64,000 nt of DNA. Source: Streptomyces qinzhouensis (GTDB lineage Bacteria; Actinomycetota; Actinomycetes; Streptomycetales; Streptomycetaceae). The first letter of the stretch is position 1; the number at the start of each line of letters is the position of its first letter. This document shows, piece by piece, positions 1-9,233 of the stretch. The notes beneath the pieces are model-generated. The model saw only the letters and a list, made by a program, of their open reading frames with translations, was not told where the DNA came from and searched no databases. A program made the position numbers and the translations under genes. The stretch spans positions 5,580,001 to 5,644,000 of the forward strand of contig NZ_CP042266.1 in the NCBI RefSeq assembly GCF_007856155.1. Reading direction: 5' to 3'.

Positions 1-351
1 ATCCTGGTGATGTACGGCGGACGCTGTGTCGAGCGCGGCCCGGCGGAGAAGGTCTTCTACGAGCCCCAGCACCCCTACACCTGGGGTCTGCTGGGCTCCA
101 TGCCGAGGATCGACCGGGACCAGACCGAGCGGCTGATCCCGGTCAAGGGCTCCCCGCCCAGCCTGATCAACATCCCCGACGGCTGCGCCTTCAACCCGCG
201 GTGCCCGTACGCCGACGTACCCAAGGACAATGTGACGCGCACCGTCCGCCCCGAGCTCCAGGAGGTGGGCGGACGGCACTTCTCCGCCTGCCACATGTCC
301 AAGGAGGAGCGGACGCGGATCTGGACCGAAGAGATTGCGCCCAAGCTGTGA
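1..351 (+). CDS. Peptide ABC transporter ATP-binding protein, C-terminal part (DppD/OppD type)
   Basis: The reading frame is open from the first base to the TGA at 349-351, so only the last 116 or so residues are present and the nucleotide-binding core lies upstream of the window. What remains is the end of the ATPase domain ([15 protein letters not shown]) and the oligopeptide/dipeptide transporter C-terminal extension, with [14 protein letters not shown] and the Cys-rich stretch [12 protein letters not shown] plus a later SACH typical of DppD/OppD. In this family the protein energises uptake of di- or oligopeptides or related solutes at the inner face of the membrane. Its stop overlaps the start of the next ATPase gene, so the two are translationally coupled. 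The substrate cannot be told. Confidence 0.93.
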   Translation: MLVMYGGRCVERGPAEKVFYEPQHPYTWGLLGSMPRIDRDQTERLIPVKGSPPSLINIPDGCAFNPRCPYADVPKDNVTRTVRPELQEVGGRHFSACHMSKEERTRIWTEEIAPKL

Positions 352-1514
352 GTGACAACGTGAAGATTCCCCAGCAGGCCGGCCGGTCCGGAGCGGACGA
401 CCGGCCCGAGGCGCTGCTCCGGGTCGAGGGCCTGGTCAAACACTTCCCGATCCGCAAGGGGCTGCTGCGGCGGCAGACCGGGGCCGTTCAGGCGGTCGAC
501 GGACTGTCCTTCGACGTCCGTCCCGGCGAGACCCTGGGCGTGGTCGGCGAGTCCGGCTGCGGAAAGTCGACCATGGGCCGGCTGATCACCCGGCTGCTGG
601 AGCCGACCGGCGGGCGCATCGAGTTCCAGGGGCACGACATCACGCACCTCGGGGTCGCGGGGATGCGCCCGCTGCGCCGGGACGTCCAGATGATCTTCCA
701 GGATCCCTATTCGTCGCTGAACCCCCGGCACACCATCGGCACCATCGTCTCGGCGCCGTTCCGGCTCCAGGGGATCGAGCCGGAGGGGGGCGTGAAGAAG
801 GAGGTCCAGCGGCTGCTGGAGCTCGTGGGGCTCAACCCGGAGCACTTCAACCGCTATCCGCACGAGTTCTCCGGTGGTCAGCGCCAGCGCATCGGCATCG
901 CCCGGGCGCTGGCCCTGAAGCCGAAGCTGGTGGTCGCCGACGAGCCGGTCTCCGCACTGGACGTGTCGATCCAGGCGCAGGTGGTCAATCTTCTGGACGA
1001 CCTCCAGGACGAGTTGGGCCTCACCTATGTGATCATCGCTCACGATCTGTCCGTGATCCGTCATGTCTCGGACCGGATCGCGGTGATGTACCTGGGCAAG
1101 ATCGTCGAGCTGGCGGACCGCAAGTCGCTCTACGAGTCGCCGATGCATCCCTACACCAAGGCGCTGCTGTCGGCCGTGCCGGTGCCGGACCCGCGGCGGC
1201 GGGGTGCCAAGAGCGACCGGATCCTGCTCAAGGGCGATGTCCCCTCGCCGATCGCGCCCCCGCCGGGCTGCCGCTTCCACACCCGCTGCTGGAAGGCGAC
1301 GGAGCTGTGCCGGACGCAGGAGCCGCCGCTGGTCGAGCTGCGCCCGGGACAGCAGGTCGCCTGCCACCACCCCGAGAACGCCGGGGACGCTGTGGACCCC
1401 ACGAGCGCCGGGAACGCCGCGGCCCCCGTGCTCGGTGACACCGCCGAGGGGAAGGCCGGGGGGAAGACCGGGGGGAAGGCCGCCACCGACGCTCCGGAGG
1501 ACACCGGGAAGTAG
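348..1514 (+). CDS. Peptide ABC transporter ATP-binding protein (DppF/OppF type)
   Basis: A 388-residue ATPase partner of the preceding protein. Seen: Walker [10 protein letters not shown] near residues 67-75, the ABC signature FSGGQRQR near 174, Walker B LVVADEP near 195, a His-loop (IIAHDLSV), and the C-terminal oligopeptide extension with [17 protein letters not shown] and an ACHH motif. The GTG at 348 is chosen because it overlaps the upstream stop (GTGA), as expected for coupled OppD/OppF pairs; the frame is open further upstream but only as a shadow. The last 35 or so residues are a low-complexity Gly/Lys/Ala tail (repeated GGK) absent from typical family members. It should be the last gene of a dpp/opp-like operon; the permease and binding-protein genes lie outside. 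Confidence 0.95.
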   Translation: MSDNVKIPQQAGRSGADDRPEALLRVEGLVKHFPIRKGLLRRQTGAVQAVDGLSFDVRPGETLGVVGESGCGKSTMGRLITRLLEPTGGRIEFQGHDITHLGVAGMRPLRRDVQMIFQDPYSSLNPRHTIGTIVSAPFRLQGIEPEGGVKKEVQRLLELVGLNPEHFNRYPHEFSGGQRQRIGIARALALKPKLVVADEPVSALDVSIQAQVVNLLDDLQDELGLTYVIIAHDLSVIRHVSDRIAVMYLGKIVELADRKSLYESPMHPYTKALLSAVPVPDPRRRGAKSDRILLKGDVPSPIAPPPGCRFHTRCWKATELCRTQEPPLVELRPGQQVACHHPENAGDAVDPTSAGNAAAPVLGDTAEGKAGGKTGGKAATDAPEDTGK

Positions 1515-1565
1515 TCCGCGGCGACGGAACGGAGCGAGCGCCGGGCGAGGCGGCACAATCGTCCG

Positions 1566-2225
1566 GTGCTCCAAGAACTGTTCACGCCCTCCGTCCAGCA
1601 TGCGCTCGACCTCGCCGGAATCTTCGTTTTCGCGATCTCCGGGGCCCTGCTCGCCGTCCGCAAGAACTTCGACGTCTTCGGGATGGCGGTCCTCGCCGAG
1701 GTCACTGCGCTGGGCGGGGGGCTGCTGCGTGATCTGATCATCGGGGCCGTCCCCCCGGCCGCCTTCACCGACCTCGGGTACTTTCTGATGCCGCTGGTCG
1801 CCACGGCTCTGGTCTTCTTCCTCCATCCGGTCGTGGAACGCATCCAGTCCGGGGTCAATGTCTTCGACGCCGCCGGACTCGGTCTGTTCTGTGTCACCGG
1901 CACCACCAAGGCGTACGAGTACGGGCTGGGCCTCACCTCGTCCGCCGTGCTGGGCGTGGCGACCGCGGCGGGCGGCGGTGTGCTGCGCGACGTCCTGGCG
2001 AACGAGGTGCCATCGCTGTTGCGCTGGGACCGCGATCTGTACGCCGTGCCCGCGATCGTGGGCGCGACGATGGTCGCGCTCTTTATCCGCTTCGACACCC
2101 TCAACGCCCTGACCAGCTCGCTGGCGGTGGTGACCGCCTTCGCGATCCGGCTGCTGGCGATGCGCTTCCACTGGCGGGCCCCGCGCGCCTGGAACCGCCG
2201 TTCCACGGCGACGGAAGAGGTCTGA
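1566..2225 (+). CDS. TRIC/UPF0126 family membrane protein (YadS-like)
   Basis: A 219-residue polytopic protein with about seven hydrophobic segments arranged as an internal duplication. The diagnostic glycine-rich motif occurs twice, as GGGLLRDLIIGAVPPAAF and GGGVLRDVLANEVPSLL, which is the signature of the UPF0126 family, bacterial relatives of trimeric intracellular cation channels. Family knowledge suggests a membrane channel for monovalent cations or a small metabolite; the native substrate is not shown here. The start is a GTG at 1566 without a clear Shine-Dalgarno; the next good Met lies deep inside the first helix, so GTG is preferred. It is probably a monocistronic gene 50 bases after the ABC operon. 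Confidence 0.9.
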   Translation: MLQELFTPSVQHALDLAGIFVFAISGALLAVRKNFDVFGMAVLAEVTALGGGLLRDLIIGAVPPAAFTDLGYFLMPLVATALVFFLHPVVERIQSGVNVFDAAGLGLFCVTGTTKAYEYGLGLTSSAVLGVATAAGGGVLRDVLANEVPSLLRWDRDLYAVPAIVGATMVALFIRFDTLNALTSSLAVVTAFAIRLLAMRFHWRAPRAWNRRSTATEEV

Positions 2226-2283
2226 GCCCTCCGGCCCCATTCAAAAGCTACCGCTTAGTACGTAATTCCGGTACGGTGCCGCC

Positions 2284-3174
2284 ATGGCACAGGCAGCTCA
2301 GACAGCTCAGACGGTCCGGACAGACCAAGCGGCTCAGACGGGCCGGGCGGCGACAGGCGACAGCGAGTTCGACCGTGACACCGCGGTGGTCCGGCGGGAA
2401 CCAGGTGTCTACGACGCCCACCTCTCGGCGGGCTGGACGATCCTGCACGCCGTCAACGGCGGCTATCTGCTGGGGCTGCTCGGCCGCGCCCTCGGCGATG
2501 CCCTGCCCCACTCCGATCCCTTCACCCTCTCCGCCCACTTCGTCAGCGCCTCCACCCCCGGACCCGCGGTGATCCGGACCCAGACCGTCCGCGCCGGCGG
2601 CACCCTCTCCACCGGGCAGGCGTCGCTCTACCAGCCGGACGAGAACGGACAGGAGGTCGAGCGGATCAGGGTGCTCGCCACCTACGGCGATCTCGACGGC
2701 CTCACCCAGGACGTACGCACCTCCGCGACCCCGCCGGTCCTGCCTCCCCTCGAACAGTGCGTCGGCCCCGCGGACGCCCCGGGCCTCGACCTCTCCCGGA
2801 CCTGGGCGATCCTGGGCCGGCTCGACATCAGGCTGGACCCTGCGACCGTCGGCTGGGCCCTCGGAGACCCCTCCGGCAAGGGCGAGGTCCGCGGCTGGTT
2901 CTCCCTCGCCGACGGCCGTGACCCCGACCCCCTCTCCGTACTCGCCACGGTGGACTTCTTCCCGCCCACCTCCTTCGATCTGGGCCTCCCGGGCTGGACC
3001 CCGACCGTCGAACTCACCGCCCATATCCGCTGCCGCCCCGCCCCCGGCCCGCTGCGGGTCGCGATCTCCACCCGCAATCTGGCCGGCGGTTTCCTGGAGG
3101 AGGACGCCGAGGTCTGGGACAGCGCGGACCGGCTGGTGGCCCAGTCCCGCCAGCTGGCGAAGGCGCCCCGCTGA
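2284..3174 (+). CDS. Acyl-CoA thioesterase-like double-hotdog protein
   Basis: A 296-residue protein resembling the TesB-like/thioesterase-superfamily proteins of actinomycetes. Seen: the N-terminal hotdog stretch GWTILHAVNGGYLLGLLGRAL, followed by SDPFTLSAHFVSASTPG, and a second hotdog half with FSLADGRDPDPLSVLATVDFFPPTSFDLG and a C-terminal RNLAGGFLEEDAEVWDSADRLVAQSRQ, the last typical of TesB-type enzymes. The likely reaction is hydrolysis of an acyl-CoA to the free acid and CoA in the cytoplasm; the substrate is unknown. The first 25 residues are an Ala/Gln/Thr-rich tail repeating AQTAQTV, so the true start could be slightly downstream. It stands alone, with a 150-base spacer before the cysteine desulfurase gene. 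Confidence 0.82.
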   Translation: MAQAAQTAQTVRTDQAAQTGRAATGDSEFDRDTAVVRREPGVYDAHLSAGWTILHAVNGGYLLGLLGRALGDALPHSDPFTLSAHFVSASTPGPAVIRTQTVRAGGTLSTGQASLYQPDENGQEVERIRVLATYGDLDGLTQDVRTSATPPVLPPLEQCVGPADAPGLDLSRTWAILGRLDIRLDPATVGWALGDPSGKGEVRGWFSLADGRDPDPLSVLATVDFFPPTSFDLGLPGWTPTVELTAHIRCRPAPGPLRVAISTRNLAGGFLEEDAEVWDSADRLVAQSRQLAKAPR

Positions 3175-3324
3175 GCCGGGCGGACCGCCCGCGGAGCCCT
3201 CTGCCGACCGGGCCGGACCGCCCCGGCCCGGCCCCCGTCCTCCGGCCCGGCGGACCGTGCCGCCCCGCATACCCCCACGCGCCGCAGATGCACCCCCTCC
3301 CGGCCTCGTAGAATCGGGGCCACC

Positions 3325-4488
3325 ATGGCCTACCTCGACCACGCCGCGACCACTCCGATGCTGCCGGAGGCGATCGAGGCGATGACTGTCCAGCTCAGCG
3401 CGTTCGGCAACGCGTCCGCGCTCCACGCCGCCGGGCGACGGGCCCGCCGTACCGTCGAAGAGGCCCGGGAGGCCCTCGCCGATGCCCTGGGCGGCCGCCC
3501 GAGCGAGGTGGTGTTCACCTCGGGCGGGACCGAGGCGGACAACCTCGCCGTCAAGGGCCTCTACTGGCAGCGGCGCGACGCCGACCCCGCCCGGACCCGC
3601 GTCCTGGCGAGCCCCGTCGAGCATCACGCCGTACTCGACGCCGTCGACTGGCTCGGCGAGCACGAGGGCGCCACCGTCGAGTACCTGCCCGTCGACGCCT
3701 ACGGGCGGGTCCACCCCGATGCCCTGCGCGAGGCCGTCGAGCGCAACCCCGACGACATCGCCCTGACGACCGTCATGTGGGCCAACAACGAGATCGGCAC
3801 CGTGATGCCGGTCGCCGAACTCGCCGCCGTGGCACATGAGTACGGCATCCCGATGCACTCGGACGCGGTCCAGGCCTTCGGCCAGCTCGATGTGAGCTTC
3901 GCCGAATCCGGGCTCGCGGCCATGACGGTCTCCGGCCACAAGATCGGCGGCCCCTACGGCATCGGCGCGCTCCTCCTGGGCCGCGACTACGCCCCGGTCC
4001 CCGTCCTGCACGGGGGCGGCCAGGAGCGGCATGTACGCTCCGGGACGCTGGATGTCCCGGCCATCGCCTCCTTCGCCGTGGCCGGACAGCTGGCCGCCGA
4101 ACGCCGTGAGGAGTTCGCGCGGAGTGTCGGCTCCCTTCGGGACCAACTCGTCCGGGCCGTGCTCGACGCGGTGCCGGACGCGATCCTCGGTGGCGACCCC
4201 GAGGACCGGCTCCCGGCCAATGCGCATTTCTCCTTTCCCGGTTGCGAGGGCGACTCGCTGCTGCTGCTCCTGGACGCACAGGGCATCGAGTGCTCCACGG
4301 GGTCGGCCTGCACCGCCGGGGTTGCCCAGCCCAGCCATGTCCTCCTCGCCACCGGCACCGACCCCCGCCTGGCACGAGGGACCCTTCGCTTCACCCTCGG
4401 TCGCACCTCCACCACGGCGGATGTGGAAGCGCTCGCGAAGGCGATCGGGCCGGCGGTCGACCGGGCCCGCACGGCGGGTCTGAGCTGA
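3325..4488 (+). CDS. Cysteine desulfurase (IscS/NifS-like)
   Basis: A 387-residue PLP enzyme that removes sulfur from L-cysteine to give alanine and an enzyme persulfide. The N-terminus [12 protein letters not shown] is the class signature. The PLP lysine is Lys206 in [10 protein letters not shown], and the persulfide cysteine is Cys329 in the loop [11 protein letters not shown], the IscS-type short loop rather than the SufS form. Met at 3325 is well conserved as a start. The gene lies 1.1 kb upstream of mnmA, the main consumer of this kind of sulfur in tRNA 2-thiouridine synthesis, so tRNA thiolation is the likely role. The two are separated by an opposite-strand amidase gene, so they are not in one simple operon. 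Confidence 0.95.
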   Translation: MAYLDHAATTPMLPEAIEAMTVQLSAFGNASALHAAGRRARRTVEEAREALADALGGRPSEVVFTSGGTEADNLAVKGLYWQRRDADPARTRVLASPVEHHAVLDAVDWLGEHEGATVEYLPVDAYGRVHPDALREAVERNPDDIALTTVMWANNEIGTVMPVAELAAVAHEYGIPMHSDAVQAFGQLDVSFAESGLAAMTVSGHKIGGPYGIGALLLGRDYAPVPVLHGGGQERHVRSGTLDVPAIASFAVAGQLAAERREEFARSVGSLRDQLVRAVLDAVPDAILGGDPEDRLPANAHFSFPGCEGDSLLLLLDAQGIECSTGSACTAGVAQPSHVLLATGTDPRLARGTLRFTLGRTSTTADVEALAKAIGPAVDRARTAGLS

Positions 4489-4621
4489 GCATCCCCCGCG
4501 CGGCGGCCGTTCAGCTCCTCATGGCGACAACACGCCACAACCGGAAGACACCACGCCGCAACCGGAACACGGACCCCCGCAACCCGCGGCCCTGACCGGT
4601 CCGGGTCCCCGGCGGCCCGGA

Positions 4622-4704
4622 CCCGGCAAGGACCGAGGGCGGAGGACAGACGGCGGAGGACAGAGGACGGAGGGCGGGGATCGAGGACCCAGGACCGAGG
4701 GCTA
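4622..4704. repeat. Degenerate purine-rich repeats between convergent genes
   Basis: The space between the convergent desulfurase and amidase genes carries imperfect repeats of GGAGGACAGA and GACCGAGGGC-like units (for example GACCGAGGGC at 4631-4640 and again near 4692-4701). No open frame or obvious hairpin terminator is supported here. It looks like decayed tandem duplication. Confidence 0.5.
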
Positions 4705-5571
4705 CTACCCCCCGGCCTCGGCCGCCTTCGCCGCGCGGGCCTCGGGCACCGCCGCGCGCACCAGCTCGAGATAGCGCTTCCAGTCCCAGTGCGGCCCCGG
4801 GTCGGTGTGGTCCGTCCCCGGCACCTCCACGTGCCCGATGATGTGCGTCCGGTCCACCGGCAGGTCGTACCGGACGCAGATGCCCGCCGTCAGCTTCGCC
4901 GACGCCGCGTACATCTCGTCCGTGAAGTCCTTCGGCCGGTCGACGAAGCCCTCGTGCTCGATCCCGATGCTGCGCTCATTGAAGGAACGATTCCCCGCGT
5001 GGAAGGCCACATCCAGCTCACGGATCATCTGGGCCACCTTCCCGTCCTTGCCCACCACGTAGTGCGTCGCCGCGCCGTGACCGGGATTCTTGAAGACCCG
5101 CAGGGCCGTGGGGAAGCTCCCCTGCACGACATGGATGATCACGCGGTCGATCCGGTAGTCGTCGGGGCGGTCCGCGAGCCGCCAGTTCGCCCGTGCCGCC
5201 GCGGTCCACTGCGCGCCCGCGTGGTCCAGCTCACCCTCCTTGCGCGGTCTCGTCATCCCCGGCATCCGCCACCAGATCCGGGCCAGCGAGTCCTGCGCCA
5301 GCACCCCGCCGCCGACCAGTACGGCCGCGCTCCCCAGCAGCAGCCCCCGCCGCCCGATCCGGCGCCCCCCGGCGCCCCGGCCGTCCGCACCGCCCCGGCC
5401 CTCCGTACGGCGACGGCGGCCGCGGCCGGCACCCCGGCCTCCGTCGTCACCCCGCCGCCCGTCCGGTATGTCCGGTGTGTTGTCCGGTCCGCTGCCGAGG
5501 CCGCGGCCCGCGCCGTTGTGACCCCCGCCACTGCCGGGACGTTCGTTCTCCGGCTCTGTTTCGCTCTCCAT
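4705..5571 (-). CDS. Tat-exported N-acetylmuramoyl-L-alanine amidase (Amidase_2 fold)
   Basis: A 288-residue secreted peptidoglycan amidase. The first 70 residues are a charged, Gly/Arg-rich n-region followed by a twin-arginine type signal ([20 protein letters not shown]), so export in folded form by Tat is inferred. The catalytic domain has the Amidase_2 zinc-ligand pattern: a His in VIIHVVQGS, the HAGN motif, GIEHEGF, and a C-terminal [18 protein letters not shown] containing the last His and the catalytic Asp/Lys region. Family members cleave the bond between N-acetylmuramic acid and L-alanine of the stem peptide. It is transcribed divergently from mnmA with only 60 bases between starts, so promoters must overlap. 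Confidence 0.9.
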   Translation of the reverse strand: MESETEPENERPGSGGGHNGAGRGLGSGPDNTPDIPDGRRGDDGGRGAGRGRRRRTEGRGGADGRGAGGRRIGRRGLLLGSAAVLVGGGVLAQDSLARIWWRMPGMTRPRKEGELDHAGAQWTAAARANWRLADRPDDYRIDRVIIHVVQGSFPTALRVFKNPGHGAATHYVVGKDGKVAQMIRELDVAFHAGNRSFNERSIGIEHEGFVDRPKDFTDEMYAASAKLTAGICVRYDLPVDRTHIIGHVEVPGTDHTDPGPHWDWKRYLELVRAAVPEARAAKAAEAGG

Positions 5572-5631
5572 GTCTCCTACGACGCATACTCGCGAGCTCT
5601 CGTTTCACGAGGACCGTACCCTGGTAGGGCT

Positions 5632-6759
5632 ATGACTCAGACGACTCCCCAGCGCCCCCTCCGGGTGCTCGCCGCGATGTCGGGGGGCGTGGACTCCGCC
5701 GTCGCCGCCGCCCGTGCCGTCGAAGCAGGTCACGACGTGACCGGCGTGCATCTCGCGCTCTCCGCCAATCCGCAGTCCTTCCGCACCGGCGCCCGTGGCT
5801 GTTGCACCATCGAGGACTCGCGCGACGCCCGCCGTGCCGCCGATGTGATCGGAATCCCCTTCTACGTCTGGGACCTCGCGGAACGTTTCCGCGAGGACGT
5901 CGTCGAGGACTTCATCGCCGAGTACGAGGCGGGCCGTACCCCCAATCCGTGCCTGCGCTGCAACGAGAAGATCAAGTTCGCCGCGCTCCTCGACAAGGCC
6001 CTGGCCCTCGGCTTCGACGCGGTGTGCACCGGCCACTACGCCACCGTCTCCGTCGGCGAGGACGGCCACCGCGAGCTGCACCGCGCCAGCGACATGGCCA
6101 AGGACCAGTCGTACGTCCTCGGGGTGCTGGACGAGCGCCAGCTCGCCCATGCGCTGTTCCCGCTGGGGGACACCCTCACGACCAAGGACGAGATCCGCGC
6201 CGAGGCCGAACGCCGTGGTCTGGCCGTGGCCAAGAAGCCGGACAGCCACGACATCTGCTTCATCGCCGACGGCGACACCCAGGGGTTCCTCGCCGACCGC
6301 CTCGGCCGGGCGGAGGGCGACATCGTCGACGAGTCCGGAGCCAGGCTGGGCACCCACGAGGGCGCCTTCGGCTTCACCATCGGCCAGCGCAAGGGGCTGC
6401 GCATCGGCCATCCGGCGCCCGACGGCAAGCCGCGGTACGTCCTCGACATCTCGCCCGTGAACAACACCGTCACCGTCGGCCCCGCCGAGGCGCTGGACGT
6501 GCTGGAGCTGACCGCGATCCGGCCCCGCTGGTGCGGTGCGGCCCCCGAGGGCCCGGGGCGGTACACGGCCCAGTTGCGTGCCCACGGCGGTGAGACCCCG
6601 GTGACGGCCGTCGTGACGGACGGCGAGCTGCGGGTCGTCTTCGCCGAGCCGGTCCGGGGCGTCGCCCCCGGGCAGGCGATCGTGCTCTACGACGGCACCC
6701 GTGTGGTCGGGTCGGCCACGATCTCCGCCACCCGACGGGCCGCCGCGTCCGTCGGCTGA
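5632..6759 (+). CDS. mnmA: tRNA-specific 2-thiouridylase MnmA
   Basis: A 375-residue enzyme installing the 2-thio group at U34 of tRNA-Lys, -Glu and -Gln, using ATP and a persulfide sulfur donor. Seen: the PP-loop [12 protein letters not shown] near residues 15-26; Cys110 in [12 protein letters not shown] and Cys209 in DSHDICFI, equivalent to the two catalytic cysteines of E. coli MnmA; and the FTIGQRKGL motif. The ATG at 5632 is used; the frame remains open far upstream only because it shadows the amidase gene. The desulfurase at 3325-4488 is the probable sulfur supplier. A GC-rich hairpin follows at 6769-6798. Confidence 0.97.
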   Translation: MTQTTPQRPLRVLAAMSGGVDSAVAAARAVEAGHDVTGVHLALSANPQSFRTGARGCCTIEDSRDARRAADVIGIPFYVWDLAERFREDVVEDFIAEYEAGRTPNPCLRCNEKIKFAALLDKALALGFDAVCTGHYATVSVGEDGHRELHRASDMAKDQSYVLGVLDERQLAHALFPLGDTLTTKDEIRAEAERRGLAVAKKPDSHDICFIADGDTQGFLADRLGRAEGDIVDESGARLGTHEGAFGFTIGQRKGLRIGHPAPDGKPRYVLDISPVNNTVTVGPAEALDVLELTAIRPRWCGAAPEGPGRYTAQLRAHGGETPVTAVVTDGELRVVFAEPVRGVAPGQAIVLYDGTRVVGSATISATRRAAASVG

Positions 6760-6768
6760 GCGCCCCGG

Positions 6769-6798
6769 CCCGGCCCCGGGAGCGGTCCCGGAGCCGGG
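6769..6798. terminator. Hairpin between convergent mnmA and hydrolase genes
   Basis: CCCGGC (6769-6774) pairs with GCCGGG (6793-6798), and CCGGG (6776-6780) with CCCGG (6787-6791), leaving a six-base loop. There is no T-tract, as is common for Streptomyces terminators. It could serve both converging genes. Confidence 0.55.
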
Positions 6799-6843
6799 CG
6801 CCGCGCCTGCCCCGTAGCCTCAGGGCGTTCGGAGCCAGAGCAC

Positions 6844-7641
6844 TCAGGGCGTGAAGAAGGTCTCCAGAACGGGCGCCAGCACATGAGGCGACACCTCGTG
6901 CGTCTGTCCCGTCAGCGTCCGGTGGCGGCCGCGCGGCAGCGCCTCGGCCACCAGCCTCGCCGCCTCGCGCACCGCCGCGGGGCTGGCACCGCCGTCCGCG
7001 ACCATCACCCGTACCGGCACCCCGCGCAGCAGCCGTACCGGCACCGAGCCGTCACCCGTGACCGCGTCGTCGTACGGCAGGGTGTGCGCCACCGCCTCCA
7101 GACCGGGCCACGCCGGCGAGCGGCGCATCCACGCCACCAGATGGTCCGGCGTTCCGGTCCTGGCGAGGTACAGGGCGACAGCGTCCCCCGGCCGCCCCCC
7201 GGCGATCAGCTCCCGGGTGCGGGCCCGGTGCGGGCCCGGGGCGTGTCCGGGCCGTACGGCCGGATCGTACGGCGGCTCGTACACCGACAGATGGGCGATG
7301 GGTACGCCCGCGGCCGCCGCCCGCAGCGCCAGCGCGCCCCCCGACGCCGTACCGTGCACCCTGGCCGCCCCGCCCGCCGCGTCGATCACGGCGGCCAGAT
7401 CCTCGATCTCCCGCTCCACGGCGTACGCCGCGCGGTCTCCGCTGCCGCCCCGCCCACGGCGGTCGTAGGTGAGGACGGTGAAGCGCGCCGACAGCAGTTC
7501 CGCCAGCGGCGCGTCGCTCGCGGCGGTCGCCAGGGCGCCGCCCACCAGTACCAGCGGAGGGCCGTCGCCGCGCCGCTCGTACGCGATGAGTGTCCCGTCC
7601 GCCGACCGCGCCCGTTCGAGCGTCCGGATCGTCTTGTCCAT
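6844..7641 (-). CDS. Alpha/beta-fold hydrolase
   Basis: A 265-residue alpha/beta hydrolase. Seen: the oxyanion region RRGDGPPLVLVGGAL, the TYDRRGRGGSGD motif before the nucleophile, a nucleophile elbow GTASGGALAL in which the usual first Gly of GxSxG is Thr, and a C-terminal GQTHEV carrying the likely catalytic His. Such proteins are close to esterases and non-haem haloperoxidase-like hydrolases; the substrate cannot be inferred. It starts at ATG 7641 and points away from the next gene, with a divergent promoter region of about 140 bases between them. Confidence 0.87.
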   Translation of the reverse strand: MDKTIRTLERARSADGTLIAYERRGDGPPLVLVGGALATAASDAPLAELLSARFTVLTYDRRGRGGSGDRAAYAVEREIEDLAAVIDAAGGAARVHGTASGGALALRAAAAGVPIAHLSVYEPPYDPAVRPGHAPGPHRARTRELIAGGRPGDAVALYLARTGTPDHLVAWMRRSPAWPGLEAVAHTLPYDDAVTGDGSVPVRLLRGVPVRVMVADGGASPAAVREAARLVAEALPRGRHRTLTGQTHEVSPHVLAPVLETFFTP

Positions 7642-7783
7642 GCGAGTGCTGACCGGGCCGCGGCGCCCGACTCATCGCTGCGCGGAAAACTTTTCCGGGC
7701 TTCTTTCCGCGCTTCCTCGGTGCCTCCTTCCGTGCTCCGTCCCGCGGTCCCGGTACGCGACGGGTGTCCCGTACGGTGACGCC

Positions 7784-8320
7784 ATGAGAATCTGCGTCTT
7801 CCTTTCCGCGGCCGATCTCGACGAGCGGTACACGGGTCCGGCCCGCGAGTTCGCCGAACTGCTCGGCAAGGGGGGCCACACCCTGGTGTGGGGCGGCTCG
7901 GAGAGCGGGCTGATGAAGGTCGTCGCCGACGGTGTCCAGGAGACGGGCGGGCGGCTCGTCGGGGTCTCGGTCGACTTTCTCGCCGCCTCCGCGCGGACCG
8001 GCGCCGATGAGATGGTGATCGCCCGGGATCTCGCGGAGCGGAAGGCACTGCTGCTGGCGAAGGCGGACGCCGTGGTGGTCATGGTGGGCGGTACCGGAAC
8101 GCTCGACGAGGCCACGGAGATCCTGGAGCTGAAGAAGCACGGCCGCCAGAACAAGCCGGTGGTGCTGCTGAACACCGCGGGCTTCTACGACGGGCTGAAG
8201 ACCCAGTTCCGGCGGATGGAGGCGGAGGGCTTCCTTCCGGTGCCCCTCGCCGATCTGGTCTTCTTCGCCGAGGAACCCGTTTCCGCGCTCGCCTATCTGG
8301 AAGAGGCCCTCGGCCGCTGA
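7784..8320 (+). CDS. LOG family (lysine-decarboxylase-like) nucleotide phosphoribohydrolase
   Basis: A 178-residue Rossmann-like protein of the TIGR00730/LOG group. Seen: MRICVFLSAAD at the start, the glycine-rich VWGGSESGLMKVVADGV, the ARDLAERKALLLAKADA segment that carries the conserved Arg and Lys, and VGGTGTLDEATEIL. In LOG enzymes that release adenine-type bases from nucleoside 5'-monophosphates the last motif is PGGxGTxxE; here the Pro is Val, while the Gly-Thr-Glu core is kept. Function is therefore probably nucleotide N-glycosidase or nucleotide sensing rather than a proven cytokinin role. Only the frame from ATG 7784 has family similarity. Confidence 0.85.
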   Translation: MRICVFLSAADLDERYTGPAREFAELLGKGGHTLVWGGSESGLMKVVADGVQETGGRLVGVSVDFLAASARTGADEMVIARDLAERKALLLAKADAVVVMVGGTGTLDEATEILELKKHGRQNKPVVLLNTAGFYDGLKTQFRRMEAEGFLPVPLADLVFFAEEPVSALAYLEEALGR

Positions 8321-8439
8321 CGGCGGGTGGCAGGGAAGGGCCCCGGCCGGTTCGGGCATCAGCGCCGGCGTCACCCGGCGGCCCGGGCGGTACGGACCCC
8401 CCGGCGGCCGGTGGCCGGGGCCGTCCACGGAGTGCGAGC

Positions 8440-9138
8440 ATGACCGTCATGACCACGCACCTGATCACCGGGGCCGGCTCGGGCATCGGCGCCGCCGTCG
8501 CCCGGCGGCTCCACGACCGAGGCGACGAACTCGTCCTGCTGGCCCGTGACGCGGGGCGCGCCCGCGAGATCGCGGCCCACCACCCCGGCGCCCGCACCCT
8601 CGTGGCCGACCTCTCCGACCCCGACCGCATCTCCTGGGCCCTGTCGCACCAGGAGGTGCCGGAACGGATCGACACCCTGCTGCACATCGCGGGCGTCGTC
8701 GACCTCGGCACCGTCGGCGACCTCACCCCCAAGGCCTGGCACCAGCAGCTCAACACCAATCTGATCGCCCCGGCCGAACTGACCAGACTGTTCCTGCCGC
8801 AACTGCGCGTCACCCAGGGACACATCGTCTTCGTGAACTCCGGTGCCGGGCTCACCGCGCACGCCGAATGGGGCGCGTACGCCGCCTCCAAGCACGGACT
8901 CAGGGCCCTCGCCGACTCGCTCCGCGCCGAGGAGCACGACAACGGCGTCCGGGTGACCTCCGTCTACCCCGGCCGCACCAGCAGCCCCATGCAGGCGAAG
9001 GTCCACTCCCAGGAGGGCCGGGAGTACGACCCCGACCGCTGGATCGCCCCGGAATCGGTGGCCACCGCGATTCTGACCGCGATCGAACTGCCCCGGGACG
9101 CCGAGATCAACGACCTGTCCGTCCGCCCCGGCCGCTGA
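8440..9138 (+). CDS. SDR family oxidoreductase
   Basis: A 232-residue classical short-chain dehydrogenase/reductase. Seen: the cofactor motif TGAGSGIGAAVARRL near residues 8-22, the LLHIAGVVDLG segment in place of NNAG, the catalytic Ser in FVNSGAG, and the YAASKHG motif giving the catalytic Tyr and Lys. The loop after the first strand (LLARDAGRAREIA) suggests NADP preference, which is an inference. Two possible starts (8440 and 8449) differ by three residues. The 3' end including the stop codon is part of a 30-base tandem duplication. Confidence 0.9.
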   Translation: MTVMTTHLITGAGSGIGAAVARRLHDRGDELVLLARDAGRAREIAAHHPGARTLVADLSDPDRISWALSHQEVPERIDTLLHIAGVVDLGTVGDLTPKAWHQQLNTNLIAPAELTRLFLPQLRVTQGHIVFVNSGAGLTAHAEWGAYAASKHGLRALADSLRAEEHDNGVRVTSVYPGRTSSPMQAKVHSQEGREYDPDRWIAPESVATAILTAIELPRDAEINDLSVRPGR

Positions 9139-9178
9139 ACCCCCGCCCCTCGCCGCCCCGGCCGCTGAACCCCCGCCC
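9123..9178. repeat. 26-bp direct repeat spanning the SDR stop codon
   Basis: A perfect 26-base unit beginning CCGCCCCGGCCGCTGAACCC lies at 9123-9148 and again at 9153-9178 (period 30). The first copy contains the last codons and the TGA of the SDR gene, so the second copy is a duplicated gene end inside the spacer. Confidence 0.85.
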
Positions 9179-9233
9179 GCCCCGGCGCAGGTCCGGGGCG
9201 GGCGACCCCGGGGCGGGCACGTACCCTTCCGGG

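Noticed and set aside
75..2240. 721-codon open frame on the minus strand over the ABC and TRIC genes
   Set aside because: It is an artefact of high GC third positions; the translation is Arg/Gly/Asp/Gln-rich with no family features, and real genes lie opposite.
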